Source: Opisthocomus hoazin (taxonomy: Eukaryota > Chordata > Aves > Opisthocomiformes > Opisthocomidae). From it: a stretch of DNA of 64,000 bases. A program made the position numbers and the translations under genes. The stretch is taken from contig NC_134443.1 of assembly GCF_030867145.1 (NCBI RefSeq), positions 1,612,001 to 1,676,000 on the forward strand, written 5' to 3'. Of this stretch, positions 34,666 to 45,335 are shown piece by piece. Numbering within the stretch: position 1 is the first letter of the stretch; every line of letters begins with the position of its first letter. The notes under the pieces are model-generated. The model ran no database searches. It was not told the origin of the DNA and saw only the letters and a list, made by a program, of their open reading frames with translations.

Positions 34666-35209
34666 CGGGGCTGCGTTTCCCGTTCGGGGCTCGGCTGCTT
34701 TCTCCCCACCAGCACCGAAGTCTTCACTGGAGAAGCTTTCGCTGAAGCAGGACGCGCGCAGCAGCTGCAGCGGGAGACACGTGAAAGAGGAGCAGGTCCC
34801 TGGGGACAGCCCAGCCCCGTCCCCACAGCGGTCGTCACCCCTCGGGGCTCCCCGGCTGCGATGAGGAGTGAGGCTGCAAGAGCCTCCCGGGTTTTGGGGG
34901 GGACGTGGGGGGCCCCAGGCAGCGCAGGGACCACGAGCGGAGGTCACGCCACCGCCGCCACGCTGAAAAGGGAAGCGAGAGGCGGCTGCGTCCCCCGCTC
35001 TGCGCACGGGGGGCCGGGCTGGGGTTTCTTGGGGTGCAGCCTCGAACCTGGGTGCTCTGCACGGCCCCGGGATGCTTGGACTGCGACGGGTCCATGTGCG
35101 GATGCACAGGGAGGCACAGCCATGCACGTGCACGCACGCACACGCGCACACACGCGTGCCCACGCGTGCCCGCTCCGCCGCCAGCTCTCCCCCTGTGATC
35201 TCACCAACA

Positions 35210-35215
35210 TTTATT
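35210..35215 (-). terminator. poly(A) signal of SLAM-like receptor B
   Basis: AATAAA on minus, about 930 bp past the stop codon. The interval 35216-36144 would be the 3' UTR and shows no recognisable coding sequence. Confidence 0.6.
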
Positions 35216-36144
35216 TGCTCTTTGTACAACGGCGGGGGGGTCCGGCCGAGCGAGGGGCCCCGTGGCAGGGGGTGCTGGACACACAGGCAGGGAGATACCC
35301 CCTTCGTCGCGACAGGCTACGCGGGCGACGGCTGGGGGGGGGGGGAAGTGAGGGTCCTTCATGGCAGATCCGCGTGGGCGATGGTCCCTTCTGTGTCCCT
35401 CCGTGGCCCCGGAGATGCCGCCCGGGTCTGCTCTGGTGGAGCCGCGTGGGACGGGGTTGGGGGGCCACCCTGTTGTCCCCCCTCCCCGTGTCTGCACGGC
35501 GGTGGTGAAGCGGGTGGGCAGGACCACCCGGCGTGGGCATCTCCCCACGGAGGGGCCCTGCGAGACCCCGAGGGGTGCTGCAGGCTGGGGGAGGGGGTGT
35601 CAAGCTGCCCCAGGGGGGTCTCATCCTGCACCCGCAGTGCCGTGCTGAAGCGGCACGGCCCAGCCAGCACCGGGATGTGCCCCTGCCCTCCCTGGTGCCC
35701 CCAGCCCCAGCCAAGCCGGCAGCGGCGGCACGTGGGAGGTGAACCTTGGGGGTCCCCCCCCCCCCCAATCCCGGAGCATCTGGGGACCGTGGAGGGTCCC
35801 CCAGCTTCGCCGCTGCCTCGGTCCGGGATCCCCAAACAGTCTCGGAGGGTTTCAGACAAGGAGGTTGGAGAGAAACCGGAGGTGGTGGGGAAAGCGTCCG
35901 TCCGGCTGTCGCCCCGAGATGGTGCCCCCCCATCCCGGAGCCGAAACCGGGGCTGGAGGGTTCGGATTTGGCACAAAACGCACTTTACAGCCCTTCCGGG
36001 AAATCCCGATGCTCCGGCTCTGCGGGTGCCTGCGGGAGAGAGGAGCCCTTCAGCCTCCGCTGCGGAGGTTGGGGGGGTCCCCACACGGACCCCCCGCCAT
36101 GGCTCCGGTCCCCTTTTGGGGGCACCCCCCCCGCACCTGAGGGC

Positions 36145-36261
36145 CTATGTCACCTCCTCGGCCGTGTCCTCTGGCGCCCGGCCGATCTGCTCGTAGACGG
36201 TGCCCACCGGTGCTTTCTGCGGCGGACTCTGCTCCTGGTTATTTTCGGGGTGACCCGGGCC
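36145..36261 (-). CDS. receptor B last exon (ITSM)
   Basis: 117 nt, phase 0. Contains GTVYEQIGRAPED and stops with TAG. The acceptor TTTCTGCTGCAG is strong. Confidence 0.9.
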   Translation of the reverse strand, partial: GPGHPENNQEQSPPQKAPVGTVYEQIGRAPEDTAEEVT

Positions 36262-39200
36262 CTGCAGCAGAAATCGGGGAGCTGGGGAGGGGGCTGCTGG
36301 CCCCGCTCCCCTCCCCGGGGAGCCCCCACGGGGTGCTCTGCCCGGCACGGAGCCCAACCTGCACCCACGGGTGTCCCCTGGGGCTGGGACCCCGGTGTGG
36401 CTGGGACCCTGATGTCGCCAGGACCCCCAGTATGGCTGGGACCCCCAGGGCTGCTGGGTCCCCCAGTATGGCTGGGACTCCCAGTATAGCCATGACCCCC
36501 GGTGTTGCTGTGACTCGAGTGTGGCTGGGACATCTGCTGTGGCTGGGACCCCCAGTGTGGCCAGGACCCCCTGCCATGGCCGGGACCCCCAGTGTTGTAG
36601 GGACACCGGCATGGCAAGGACTCCCAGTTTGACCAGGACCCCCATTGTGTCTGGGACCCCCAGTGCTGCCGTGACCCCGTGGCATGGCTGGGACCCCCGA
36701 TGTGGCCAGGACCCCGACGTGGCCATGACCTTGCAATCGCCAGGACCCCCGTGTGCCTGAGCCCCCCGGCATGGCTGTGACCCCAGCGTGGCTGGGACCC
36801 CCCAGCATGGCCGGGACCCCCCGGCACAGCCCCCCCGCCCCCCCCCCCCCCAGGGGCCTCACCTGGTCATTACCTTCCGGGGGGCTCCGGCGCACGATCT
36901 CGGCGTACTGGGGGTCAGAGGGGCTCTCCTCGGTGGGTGCTGTGGGGGTGGCAGCTGCAGGGGAGTGGGGGGTGAGGGGGGGCTGGGAAACACCCCTCCT
37001 CCAGCTCCCCCAAAGCCGTGCCGGCTCTCAGGGCGGGGGGGGGCTTCACTTACCTGGGTCTGCTGCCTTCTCGCTGTTCATCCGCCAGCACCAGAAGGCT
37101 CCCCCCAAGCTCACCGCCAGCAGGATGAGCGTCAGGACGATGTACCCCGACTTCGAGAAGGACGTCTGTCCCCCTGGGAAGGCAGAGAGAGGCACTGAGC
37201 GGTGCCAACCCCCCCACCAAGGGCTGTGCTGCCCCCCCCCTGCCCCGTGCCAAGCCATCGGGCTGGTGCCGGACCCCCGAGCATCCCCGGGGCGAGGGGC
37301 TCACCTCCGCTTTGGCAGATGGCTTGCAGGTCGAAGAGGACGACCTTTCGGTCGGCGGGGTTGCTGACAGTGCAGGCGTAGGTGACGTTGGCGGCGGTGG
37401 GTGGCAGGGCCAGCCGTAGGGTGGTCCCGTCCGCGGAGAGCTGGTGCCGGTCGGAGGTCAGGTCCCGGATGACGTTGTCCCTCTTCCAGGTGACGTTGAC
37501 GGCGCCTTTGCCGGAGCCCTGGCATTGCAGCGTCAGGTTGCACCACTCCAGGGTGCTGGCCAGGAGCTGGCTGCGGGTCCGGGGGCTCGGCACCGACTCT
37601 GCGGCCGGGCAGGGGGGGACAGACCAGGGGGCACAGATCAGTTTTCTCCACCCTGCTCATCCCTGCTGTCACACTTGTCCCCAGCTGGGCACGGCACGGC
37701 CAATTCGGGGACCCCCGGGGGTGTCAGGATTTGGCTTTGCGCAGAGCTTGAGGGGCTGCAGGTGCTGGGGATGCAAAGGTTGGGGTCTAACCTAATCCTG
37801 CTAAACCCCACCATTGCTCCGTGCCTCAGTTTCCCCACCTGGAAAGGGGTTGGTGCTCACACTCGGGGCTTTCTGTTGACACTGGTAAACCCTATCATTG
37901 CTCCGTGCCTCAGTTTCCCCACCTGGAAAGGGGTTGGTGCTCACACTCGGGGCTTTCTGTTCACCCTGGTAAACCCTATCATTGCTCCGTGCCTCAGTTT
38001 CCCCACCTGGAAAGGGGTTGGTGCTCGCACTCAGGGCTTTCTGTTCACCCTGGTAAACCCTATCATTGCTCTGTGCCTCAGTTTCCCCACCTGGAACATG
38101 CTCACCCTCAGGGCTTTCCATTTTTGCCCCCAGCATCTCTGCCAGACCCCAGCGTGCAGCCGCTCACCGTAGACGGCGAGGCTGAAGGCCTGATCCTCCA
38201 CCAGCGCCGGGTGCAGTTTAATCCGAGCCCCGTAGACCCCGCTGTCGCCCCGCTCCAGGGCCCTGATCCTCAGCGCCGTCTCGTTGAACATCTCCAGCCG
38301 ATCCTTGAACCGATCCTTGGGGTCCGGGCGCTCGAAGCCCCCGGGGCCGAACTCTGCCACTTGGATGGTGGCCCCGGCGCCGGCTGAGAAGCTCCACTCG
38401 ATCTCCTTCACCGTCTTGTTGGGGGGCAGAGCCGGGGAGAGCAGCACGGACCCCCCCAGGACGCCGTTCAGCTGCTGTGGCTGCGCCCGGGCTTGGCCGA
38501 AGAGGAGCTCTGTGAAGAAGGCAGAAAGTCACGGGGTGTGGGAGGACAAGACGGGGACAGCGGGGACAAGTTGGGGACCGAAGGACCCTGGGGGACGGGT
38601 CCCTTTTTGCGGGGATGAAGCGGCGTCGCCCTGCCCTGCCGCGGCCGCCCGGTCTCTGCTCCGCCAGCCGGTGCCTCTCGGGGCTGGGGACAGGGATGTC
38701 CCCCCCAGAAGACCCCGTATCCCGCTCTGGCAGGGAGGGAAGGATGCTGGGCTTGGAGACTGGTCGCCGGAAGAAAAAAATTAGGCATCTACTGGTTGGG
38801 ATGGGGGTGCCCCATCTGAAGGCGGCGGGGGCTGCGGCCGGGCTCTCACCGGAACAACGCTCCAGCAGAGCCTGGGAGGAATTCCCAGGCGGCATCTGCA
38901 AACCCTCATCGTCCGCCCGAAAACGCGCCGCGGCCGAGATGCCTGCGAAAGATCGACACGGGTTAAGGCGAGTGGGGTGGGGAGCGGGGACAGCTGCGGG
39001 GGTCCCTGCGTGGGGAGGGGGATGTTGGATGCGGGAGGGATGGAGCCAGCTCCGAGACGCGGGACCGGGGCGATTCCCGCAGGGATGGGGTTCGCTGCCC
39101 ACATCCCGGCCGGCTCCCCCGAGGCGAGGGGCAGGTTTCCAAGCCCCTCCATCTTGAGCCTCCACCGTGGTTGATTATTTTTTTTTTTGGCAGCATCCAC

Positions 39201-41344
39201 CGTTCTCTGCAAAATCACGCCGGGAGCTGCTCGGCACCACCTCCCTCGCTCCTGGCAGCTCTCGCCTACCCACAAGCTGTCTGCTCTGCCGGCCCCGGCC
39301 CCCGCAGCCCCCCACGCTCCTCCGCCGCCGGGATAACGGCCTCCCCTTCTCCCTGCCGCGCGCCGGGACCGGGATACGGCGAGGTCGGGGCGAGCGGCTT
39401 TGCCCCCATCCTGGGCTGGGGCTGGGTCCCCACCATGGTGACGGGTCCTGCGTCGCCTCCGTGTACCCCCCCGCCGCCTCCCCTCCTCTCCCCCCGCCCG
39501 CAGAAGGCAGAAGCAGATGCGCCTGTGTATTAAAGCAGATTAAACACAGAGATCTGAGTGTTTACTCTGTACAAAACCCTCCAGCAGCCCCAAATTACGA
39601 GCCGCCTCTTCGCTTCGCTTTCGAAGCAGCGCTCCGCGTCGCTGGAGTTTTTCTTGCTCCGATCCTGCTTATCCCAGGCTCGATTCCCATTCTTCCGGCC
39701 GAATCTTCAACCCGACGGGATTTCTGATCTCCCCCGGCCGACCGCGAAGTTCTCGGGGCTCTGTGAAGCTGCCCCGGCCGCGGGAGCCCGTGGCAGCTCG
39801 GCTCTTCTCCAAGCGCGCCGGGAGGATGCTGAGCCCGGGGTTGGGGTGGGGGGATCAGTGGGGTGGCAAGGGGGATGCTGAGGGTGCTGAGGGCACCAGG
39901 TTTGGGGTCCGGGGTGGGGACAGGAGGGGACAGCCACCACCCCAAGCAGGAGAAGGGAGCTGGGGGGGGCTACTGGGTGGGCTCCTACAGAGAGATCAGG
40001 CAGATGCTCTCTCCCCACCCCACCCCTCGCCGCAGCCCGCTGTCCGTTGGCCGTGCCCTGATTTAAAGGCGGTGGGCCCACCACCTTTAAACCAGGGCAC
40101 GGCACAGACGCCAGCATCCTCCTTGCACCCCCCCCCGGCATTTTCCACCCTCCCGTGGCACATCCACCAGCTTCTTCGACAGAGGGGGGGGTCCCCGCCG
40201 GCCGCCCCCCGCACCGTTGTACGAGCAGCTGGAGGAAATGACGGCCGGGGAAAGCCGGCCGGTACCAGGCCTCCGGCGAGCAGCTCGGTTGCCTCGCCTC
40301 CCCGGCACCCTCATCCGGTTTACCCCGGGATTCGGGGAAACTCAAAGGCTCCGACCCTGTGGTGGCGGGGGGGGGTCCGGCGAGCAATGAAGACGCCGAC
40401 GTCAGTGCACCGCGACGCGTCCGGCCACCCGCGTTAGACCCACTTGGGTCTCCATCAGCCCCTAAAAAGCAGAGCTACGGGGTTGATTTTAACCCGGAGT
40501 TTATCCACCATGAGCCCAGGTTTTGCTCTTTCTCATCACACCCCCCCCCCCGCCCCAATATCAAATAATTTTGATCAAAGGAAGCAGCTGGAAAACTCCG
40601 AAGCACCGTTAACAGCTTCTTTTTCCACCTAGCTGGGTCAGATATTTGTCATCAGCGTGGCAGCGCTGGCACCTTGTGCCACAGCCCGCCGGCTGCCGAC
40701 AGCCCGACCTGCTCGTGAAGCCAATTAATCGTTAGGAAGATAAACCGCCCCCCCCCCAGCCGCTAATCTGCCCGTACTACGAGACGCTTTCTGTAGGAAT
40801 CGGAGGTTTTATGGGAATTATTAAACGTCTGGATTAGCACGCTGGGAATTAAGGGGATTCCTTGCTCCCGCTTTACGTAAGGAGCCGCTTCGCAGCCGGA
40901 TCCAGCACGGGGTTTAAAGGGCTCCGTGGGGCAGCGGCGGCACCGGGCAGAAGCCACCTTTGGGGCGAGGGGACCCTCACCGGCGAGGGATGGAGCCGGG
41001 GAGGGGGGGGGTCCGCAGCCGCTGGCTCGCCGCTTCGTTATGAAACCTCTCGTTAAGGCCGGAGCGCGAAGCCGAGCGCTCCGGAAAGCACCGGGGGATT
41101 GCGGAGGGGCGGCAGGGCAGCGGCGGGGTGGGCTGCGAGCCACCCGCAGCGGGGCGGGGAGACGGCGGGGTGGCGTGGGCACCCCTGCCCGCAGCCCACG
41201 CTGCCGCCAGCCCCCCCGCCACGAGGCTCCCCGGGGCGCGAGGGCTCGGTGGCGGCCGCCCGTGCACTCACCTGGGCCGAGGCCGAGCAGCGCCAGGAGC
41301 AGCGAGGGCAGGCGGGCTCTGCTCCTGGCCAATTCCCCCTCCAT
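36145..41344 (-). CDS. SLAM/CD2-family immune receptor B, 6-7 exons, 345 (or 376) aa
   Basis: Exons 41272-41344, 38168-38509, 37305-37598, 37054-37173, 36863-36954 and 36145-36261 sum to 1038 nt in frame. An optional 93-nt exon at 38850-38942 keeps the frame. Layout without it: leucine-rich signal peptide (LPSLLLALLGLGPG), cysteine-free V domain about 35-138, C2 domain 139-236 with WCNLTLQC and YACTVSN, transmembrane helix 246-266, tail with PQYAEI and a single ITSM (TVYEQI, Tyr330). The exon plan equals receptor A (120-nt transmembrane and 92-nt tail exons), proving tandem duplication, but C2, transmembrane and tail proteins are strongly diverged while the V exon is almost identical. The ATG at 41342-41344 has a good context (G at -3 and +4). 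An upstream in-frame ATG would add a non-signal-like leader. Confidence 0.87.
36370..36835. repeat. about 19-bp minisatellite in the last intron of receptor B
   Basis: TGGCTGGGACCCCCAGTGT-type units fill most of the 601-nt intron 36262-36862. Confidence 0.9.
36863..36954 (-). CDS. receptor B cytoplasmic exon
   Basis: 92 nt, phase 1-0, with SDPQYAEIVRRSPP. The tyrosine motif sits at the same place as in receptor A. Confidence 0.88.
37054..37173 (-). CDS. receptor B transmembrane exon
   Basis: 120 nt encoding GYIVLTLILLAVSLGGAFW between a SFSKS stalk and RMNSEK. Donor GTAAGT. Confidence 0.92.
37305..37598 (-). CDS. receptor B C2-domain exon
   Basis: 294 nt, phase 1-1. Contains WCNLTLQC, VTWKRD and VTYACTVSNP, and ends near AICQSGG. 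Several N-glycosylation sequons. Confidence 0.92.
37800..38095. repeat. four tandem copies of an 84-bp unit in receptor B intron
   Basis: The unit contains TTGCTCCGTGCCTCAGTTTC and repeats near 37821, 37904, 37989 and 38073. It lies between the V and C2 exons, with only about 70 bp to the V-exon donor. Confidence 0.93.
38168..38509 (-). CDS. receptor B V-domain exon
   Basis: 342 nt, phase 1-1. The first 13 or so codons (ELLFGQARAQPQ) differ from receptor A; the rest is nearly identical. Acceptor TTCTTCACAG. Confidence 0.93.
38850..38942 (-). CDS. receptor B optional exon (unrecognised segment)
   Basis: 93 nt between an acceptor TTTCGCAG and a donor TCCG/GTGAGA, both phase 1, so inclusion or skipping preserves the frame. 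Encodes about 31 residues (with MPPGNSSQALLERCSG) with one sequon and one cysteine. No counterpart is seen in receptors A or C. It may be an alternative exon or chance. Confidence 0.4.
40050..40103. repeat. 54-bp loopless inverted repeat
   Basis: Two 27-nt arms that are reverse complements except at two positions, meeting at GGTGGGCCCACC with no spacer. The arms carry GCCGTGCCCTG at the outside and TTTAAAGG in the middle. It lies in the first intron of receptor B. Confidence 0.9.
41272..41344 (-). CDS. receptor B exon 1 (signal peptide)
   Basis: 73 nt, MEGELARSRARLPSLLLALL, donor CCAG/GTGAGT in phase 1. An AT-rich patch on minus near 41465-41485 could serve as core promoter. Confidence 0.8.
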
Positions 41345-42129
41345 TTCTCCTCCTCGGCTCTTCGTGCGGCTCAGCGGGCAGAGGCAGCGGCAGGAGAGAC
41401 GGGGAGGAGCAAAGCCGCCTCTCGCCGCAACCCGTAGGAAGCCGCGCATCGCGGGGCACGGCCAGCTTATTAATTAGCTCGCCATAAATGATGAGGCGGC
41501 CGGGGGAAGCGTGCCGGACCAGCACCGCCAAGGATGCTCAGCCAGCATGGCGGGCGCTGCCGGTGACCCCCCACCCTGCGGCAGCCCTCGTCAGCCCGGT
41601 TCGGTGCCCGGATTAACGGCGGCGATGCCCGGCACAGCCCTGCCAGGTCCCCGCTGACCCTGGGGACGACCAAGGGCTCGCTGGGATGGGGCTCCGAGAA
41701 ACGCAAGGCGGCAGGAGCATCCTGGGGCTGGGTGGTGGGAGGACCTGCAGCTCTGCTCCCGAGGGGGTACGGGGGTGCCCGAGCACCCCTGGGTGCAGAA
41801 AACAGCACGGGAGGGGACGTCCCCGAGCAGACACGAGGTCTTGGCTGAATCACAGGGGATACACTTGGGGAAAAGATGCCCTTGCAGGGTCCAGGGGTAA
41901 TGCTGAGGCAGCTGTGGACCTGCCAAACCATCCCCACGGCCTCCCCCCTGTCCTCACACACCTCCCCCCCTCCTTGGGGGGCTGCAGAACAGCCCCCCCG
42001 AGCCCTCCCAGCCACGACTTAGATGCCCTGAGCTGCTGCGGGGGCTGTGGCTGGAAGGAAGCGCTTTCCATTAGCAGCACAGAAAGCTTATTTTTTATTT
42101 AAAACCTCCAGCAGCTCAAAGTGGAAAAT

Positions 42130-42158
42130 GGGGGGGGGGGGGGGGGGGGGGGGGGGGG
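42130..42158. repeat. homopolymer run of 29 G
   Basis: An uninterrupted G run in intergenic DNA between receptor B and the CR1 copy. The length may be inexact in any assembly. Confidence 0.9.
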
Positions 42159-42853
42159 AAGCAGCCTCCACAGCAGGGTTGCTCTCCCTGCGGCAGGATG
42201 GAACGGTGGGGACAGCGTTCGCTGCTCCTCATCTCCACACAAAATCACAAACCTGCACCCAAGGGCTGATGAATTAACTCCAGCCCGTCTCCTGGGGCAG
42301 CTTTAAACGAGGATCCTCAAAGCGCTGGGGAAACTGAGGCCGGCACGGGCAGGGACCTGCGCTGTTCATGACCAGCGAATGCCCCAGAACTGCCCGTCGG
42401 GGTCCCCCCGAGGGGAGTGGGCAGCGAGCAGGATGGGCCCCCCGCTCTGCCAGTTCCTCCCACGGCTCTCGAGGGCAGAGGGGAAACGAAAGTGGCCGAG
42501 TTGAAATTTCCAGCTAACGGGGAAAACCGGCTGGTCCTCCGAGAGCTGAGGAAGAGGAGAACTATGCGGCTGGATGGCACGAAGGCTGTCCCTCCGCAGA
42601 CGGGAGCCCACGGCAGGCGCTCGCCGGGGATGACACCGGCTCTTGTGCGAGACAGGTGCTTCCTCCAGCCCTTCCTTCCAAATCCTTGCGCCTGCGAGCC
42701 GGCGCCGAGGGGTTTCGTGGGCTGGGACATCCCCAGCGAGGTGAAGCATCGCTGCGCCGGACATCCCCCGCGGTGCCCACGTGGCAGGGAGACGGGTGGC
42801 ATCTTGCCGGGTGGGCTGAGGGCGTCGGGCGCTGGCTCAGGACTTTGGGAAAG

Positions 42854-43557
42854 TACAGGCTTGGGGTGGACCTGCTGGAGAGCAGCTCTGCGGAGAGGGA
42901 CTGTGAGTGCTGGGGGACGACAGGGTGACCATGAGCCAGCAGCGTGCCCTGGGTGCCCAGAAGGCCGATGGGATCCTGGGGTGCATGAGGAGGAGTGTGG
43001 GCAGCAGGGCGAGGGAGGTTCTCCTGCCCCTCTGCTCTGCCCTGGGGAGGCCCCATCTGCAGTGCTGGGTCCAGTGCTGGGCTCCCCACTTCAAGAAAGA
43101 TGAAGAGCTACTGGAGAGAGTCCAGCACAGGGCTACGAGGATGAGGAGGGGACTGGAGCATCTCTCCTACGAGGAGAGGCTGAGGGAGCTGGGCTTGTTC
43201 AGCCTGGAGAAGAGAAGGCTGCGAGGGGACCTTAGAAATGCCGATCAGTATCTGCAGGGTGGGTGTCAGGAGGATGGGGCCAGGCTCTTCCCAGTGGTGC
43301 CCAGCGACAGGACAAGGGGCAATGGGCACAAACTGGAGTAGAGGAAGCTCCAGCTGAACCCGAGGAAGAACTTCTTCCCTCTGAGGGTGCCCAGAGGGTT
43401 GTGGAGTCTCCTTCTCTGGAGATATTCCAACCCCCCTGGCCGCGGTGCTGTGCAGCCTGCGCTGGGTGACCCTGCTTGGGCAGGGGGTTGGGCTGGGGGA
43501 TCCCCAGAGGGCCCTGCCAGCCCCCCCCATGCTGGGATTCTGTGATTCTGTGAAACA
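42854..43557 (+). mobile_element. CR1 LINE 3' fragment
   Basis: About 700 bp, 5'-truncated, sense on plus. Open over [20 protein letters not shown] and then broken near 43340 and in the last third. It lies just beyond the decayed receptor C. Confidence 0.93.
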
Positions 43558-44151
43558 CCGAGCAGATCCGCTGCGTCCGTCACTCCCACACCACCGTGCC
43601 GGGAAATGCCACCAGCTTGGTCCTCTTTGGGGATGTCAGGGCGTCCGTGGGAGCCAGGGGAAGGAGACGGGATCGGTCCCAAGGTCGTCGCTCCCGTTGG
43701 CACGTGCCGCTGCCAGAGCCGCTCCCTGCAGCGGGGCCACGCCGGCCGTGGGAACGGGCTGCGGTTCTTGGCACGCGACGGCGAGGGCTGTCCCCACGGC
43801 ACGGGGAGCCGGCCCGAAACGGCAGCCACGCAGCGCCAGCGCAAAGCTGAGAGCGTCGGCGAAGGTGGGCACGGAGGTCTGCGCCGTCACCGCGTCCCTC
43901 CAACAGCCACGGGGCCACGAAGGGAATTCGGGAAGCTCCAGCGTGGCGGCACAGGCTGCCGGGAACATCAGCGCAGGTCCCGTGGTCCAGAAACCAAGCC
44001 CGATGCTGTCCCCTGCGATGGGGAAAGGATCGCGGTGAGGGTTCGCCTGGCTGCTAGAACAGCCCTTTGGGGGCAGGAGGGAGCTCATGGGTGCTTGGAG
44101 ATAAAGGAGACCCCCCCAAGCCCCTCACCGTCCCCTCCACGCCGCCCTCAC

Positions 44152-44419
44152 CTCTGCTCCAGCACATGCCGGCCGGATCAGCTCATCTCCTTCTGGGCAC
44201 GCCAGGCCCGGCAGACGAGGCTGGTCTTGGGGGAGCTGGGATGCACCCCAACGTGGAGCACCCCGCTGCAGAGGGGACGCGCCTTGACACCCCCCGGATC
44301 CCCCCGAGCTCTCACCCAGGTGACGATGCCGCCGGGTACGTGGCACCGCGGCATGAGGTGGCACCACGCGGGGCTCTGCGAAAGCAGCCGGCTCTGGATT
44401 TCGGGGTCCAGCAGCGGCT
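44152..44419 (-). pseudogene. receptor C C2-domain exon with stop and frameshift
   Basis: 268 nt, not a multiple of three, against 285 and 294 nt in receptors A and B, although both flanking introns should be phase 1. GIVTWVRARGDP and SLVCRAWRAQKE mark the C2 core. Confidence 0.75.
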
Positions 44420-45007
44420 CTGCGACGGGAAGGGATCACACACAGCGGCGCAAGTGGATCCTCCCCGCTGCCCTCCCGTCCCGGGCGCAACCGAAAGGTT
44501 TGGGAGAAGCTGGGAGCTACTGGGACGCGGGAAGCAGCCGCACGCCCCGTGCCGCAGCCGCTGCTGGAGAGGATTAGCTCGAGCCCGGGCACGGCTGCAG
44601 CGCGCCGGAGCCGGGAGGTCGGGAAACGGTGCAAGGAGCTGAGCGCCCCAGCTGCCTACGCGCTCAGCGGCCTCGGCTCGGCAGCTGCCATTCGGCAAGC
44701 GAGGGGCAGCGTGTGTGCCGTGGCGAGGGCAGCGGGGCCCCGGCGCGTGGCCGATGCCGAGCGGCGCTGAGCCCCGGGCGGGTGGGGGGGCAGGGCCCGC
44801 GCTTGCTCGCAGGCAGGAAAACCACATCGTTTTGCTTAGAATTCAGCTCAACGTGACCACAAATCGTCACTTGGCACGGACGGAGGGAGGGGCACACGGG
44901 AAGGAATCTGTTCCCGACTCCACTAGCGGAGGGGCGACCGCGCCAGCGTTTGGTGCCGAAACGGGAGAATTTCGGTGATCTCCACCCCACCCTTCGCAGC
45001 CGCTCAC

Positions 45008-45335
45008 CAGAGACGGCGAGGCTGAAGGCCTGATCCTCCACCAGCGCCGGGTGCAGTTTAATCCGAGCCCCGTAGACCCCGCTGTCGCCCCGCTCCAGGG
45101 CCCTGATCCTCAGCGCCGTCTCGTTGAACATCTCCAGCCGATCCTTGAACCGATCCTTGGGGTCCGGGCGCTCGAAGCCCCCGGGGCCGAACTCTGCCAC
45201 TTGGATGGTGGCCCCGGCGCCGGCTGAGAAGCTCCACTCGATCTCCTTCACCGTCTTGTTGGGGGGCAGAGCCGCGGAGAGCAGCACGGACCCCCCCAGG
45301 ATGCTGTTCAGCTGCTGGAGCTGCGCCCAGGCTTG
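45008..45335 (-). pseudogene. receptor C V-domain exon (intact sequence)
   Basis: Open throughout. Relative to receptor B it has a Pro-to-Ala change in SAALPP and a Tyr-to-Ser change at the last full codon before the donor. The donor G/GTGAGC is kept. The upstream edge is uncertain: CCCCAAG near 45334 is phase-correct but weak, whereas the strong acceptor near 45360 leads into a stop in that phase. Confidence 0.85.
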
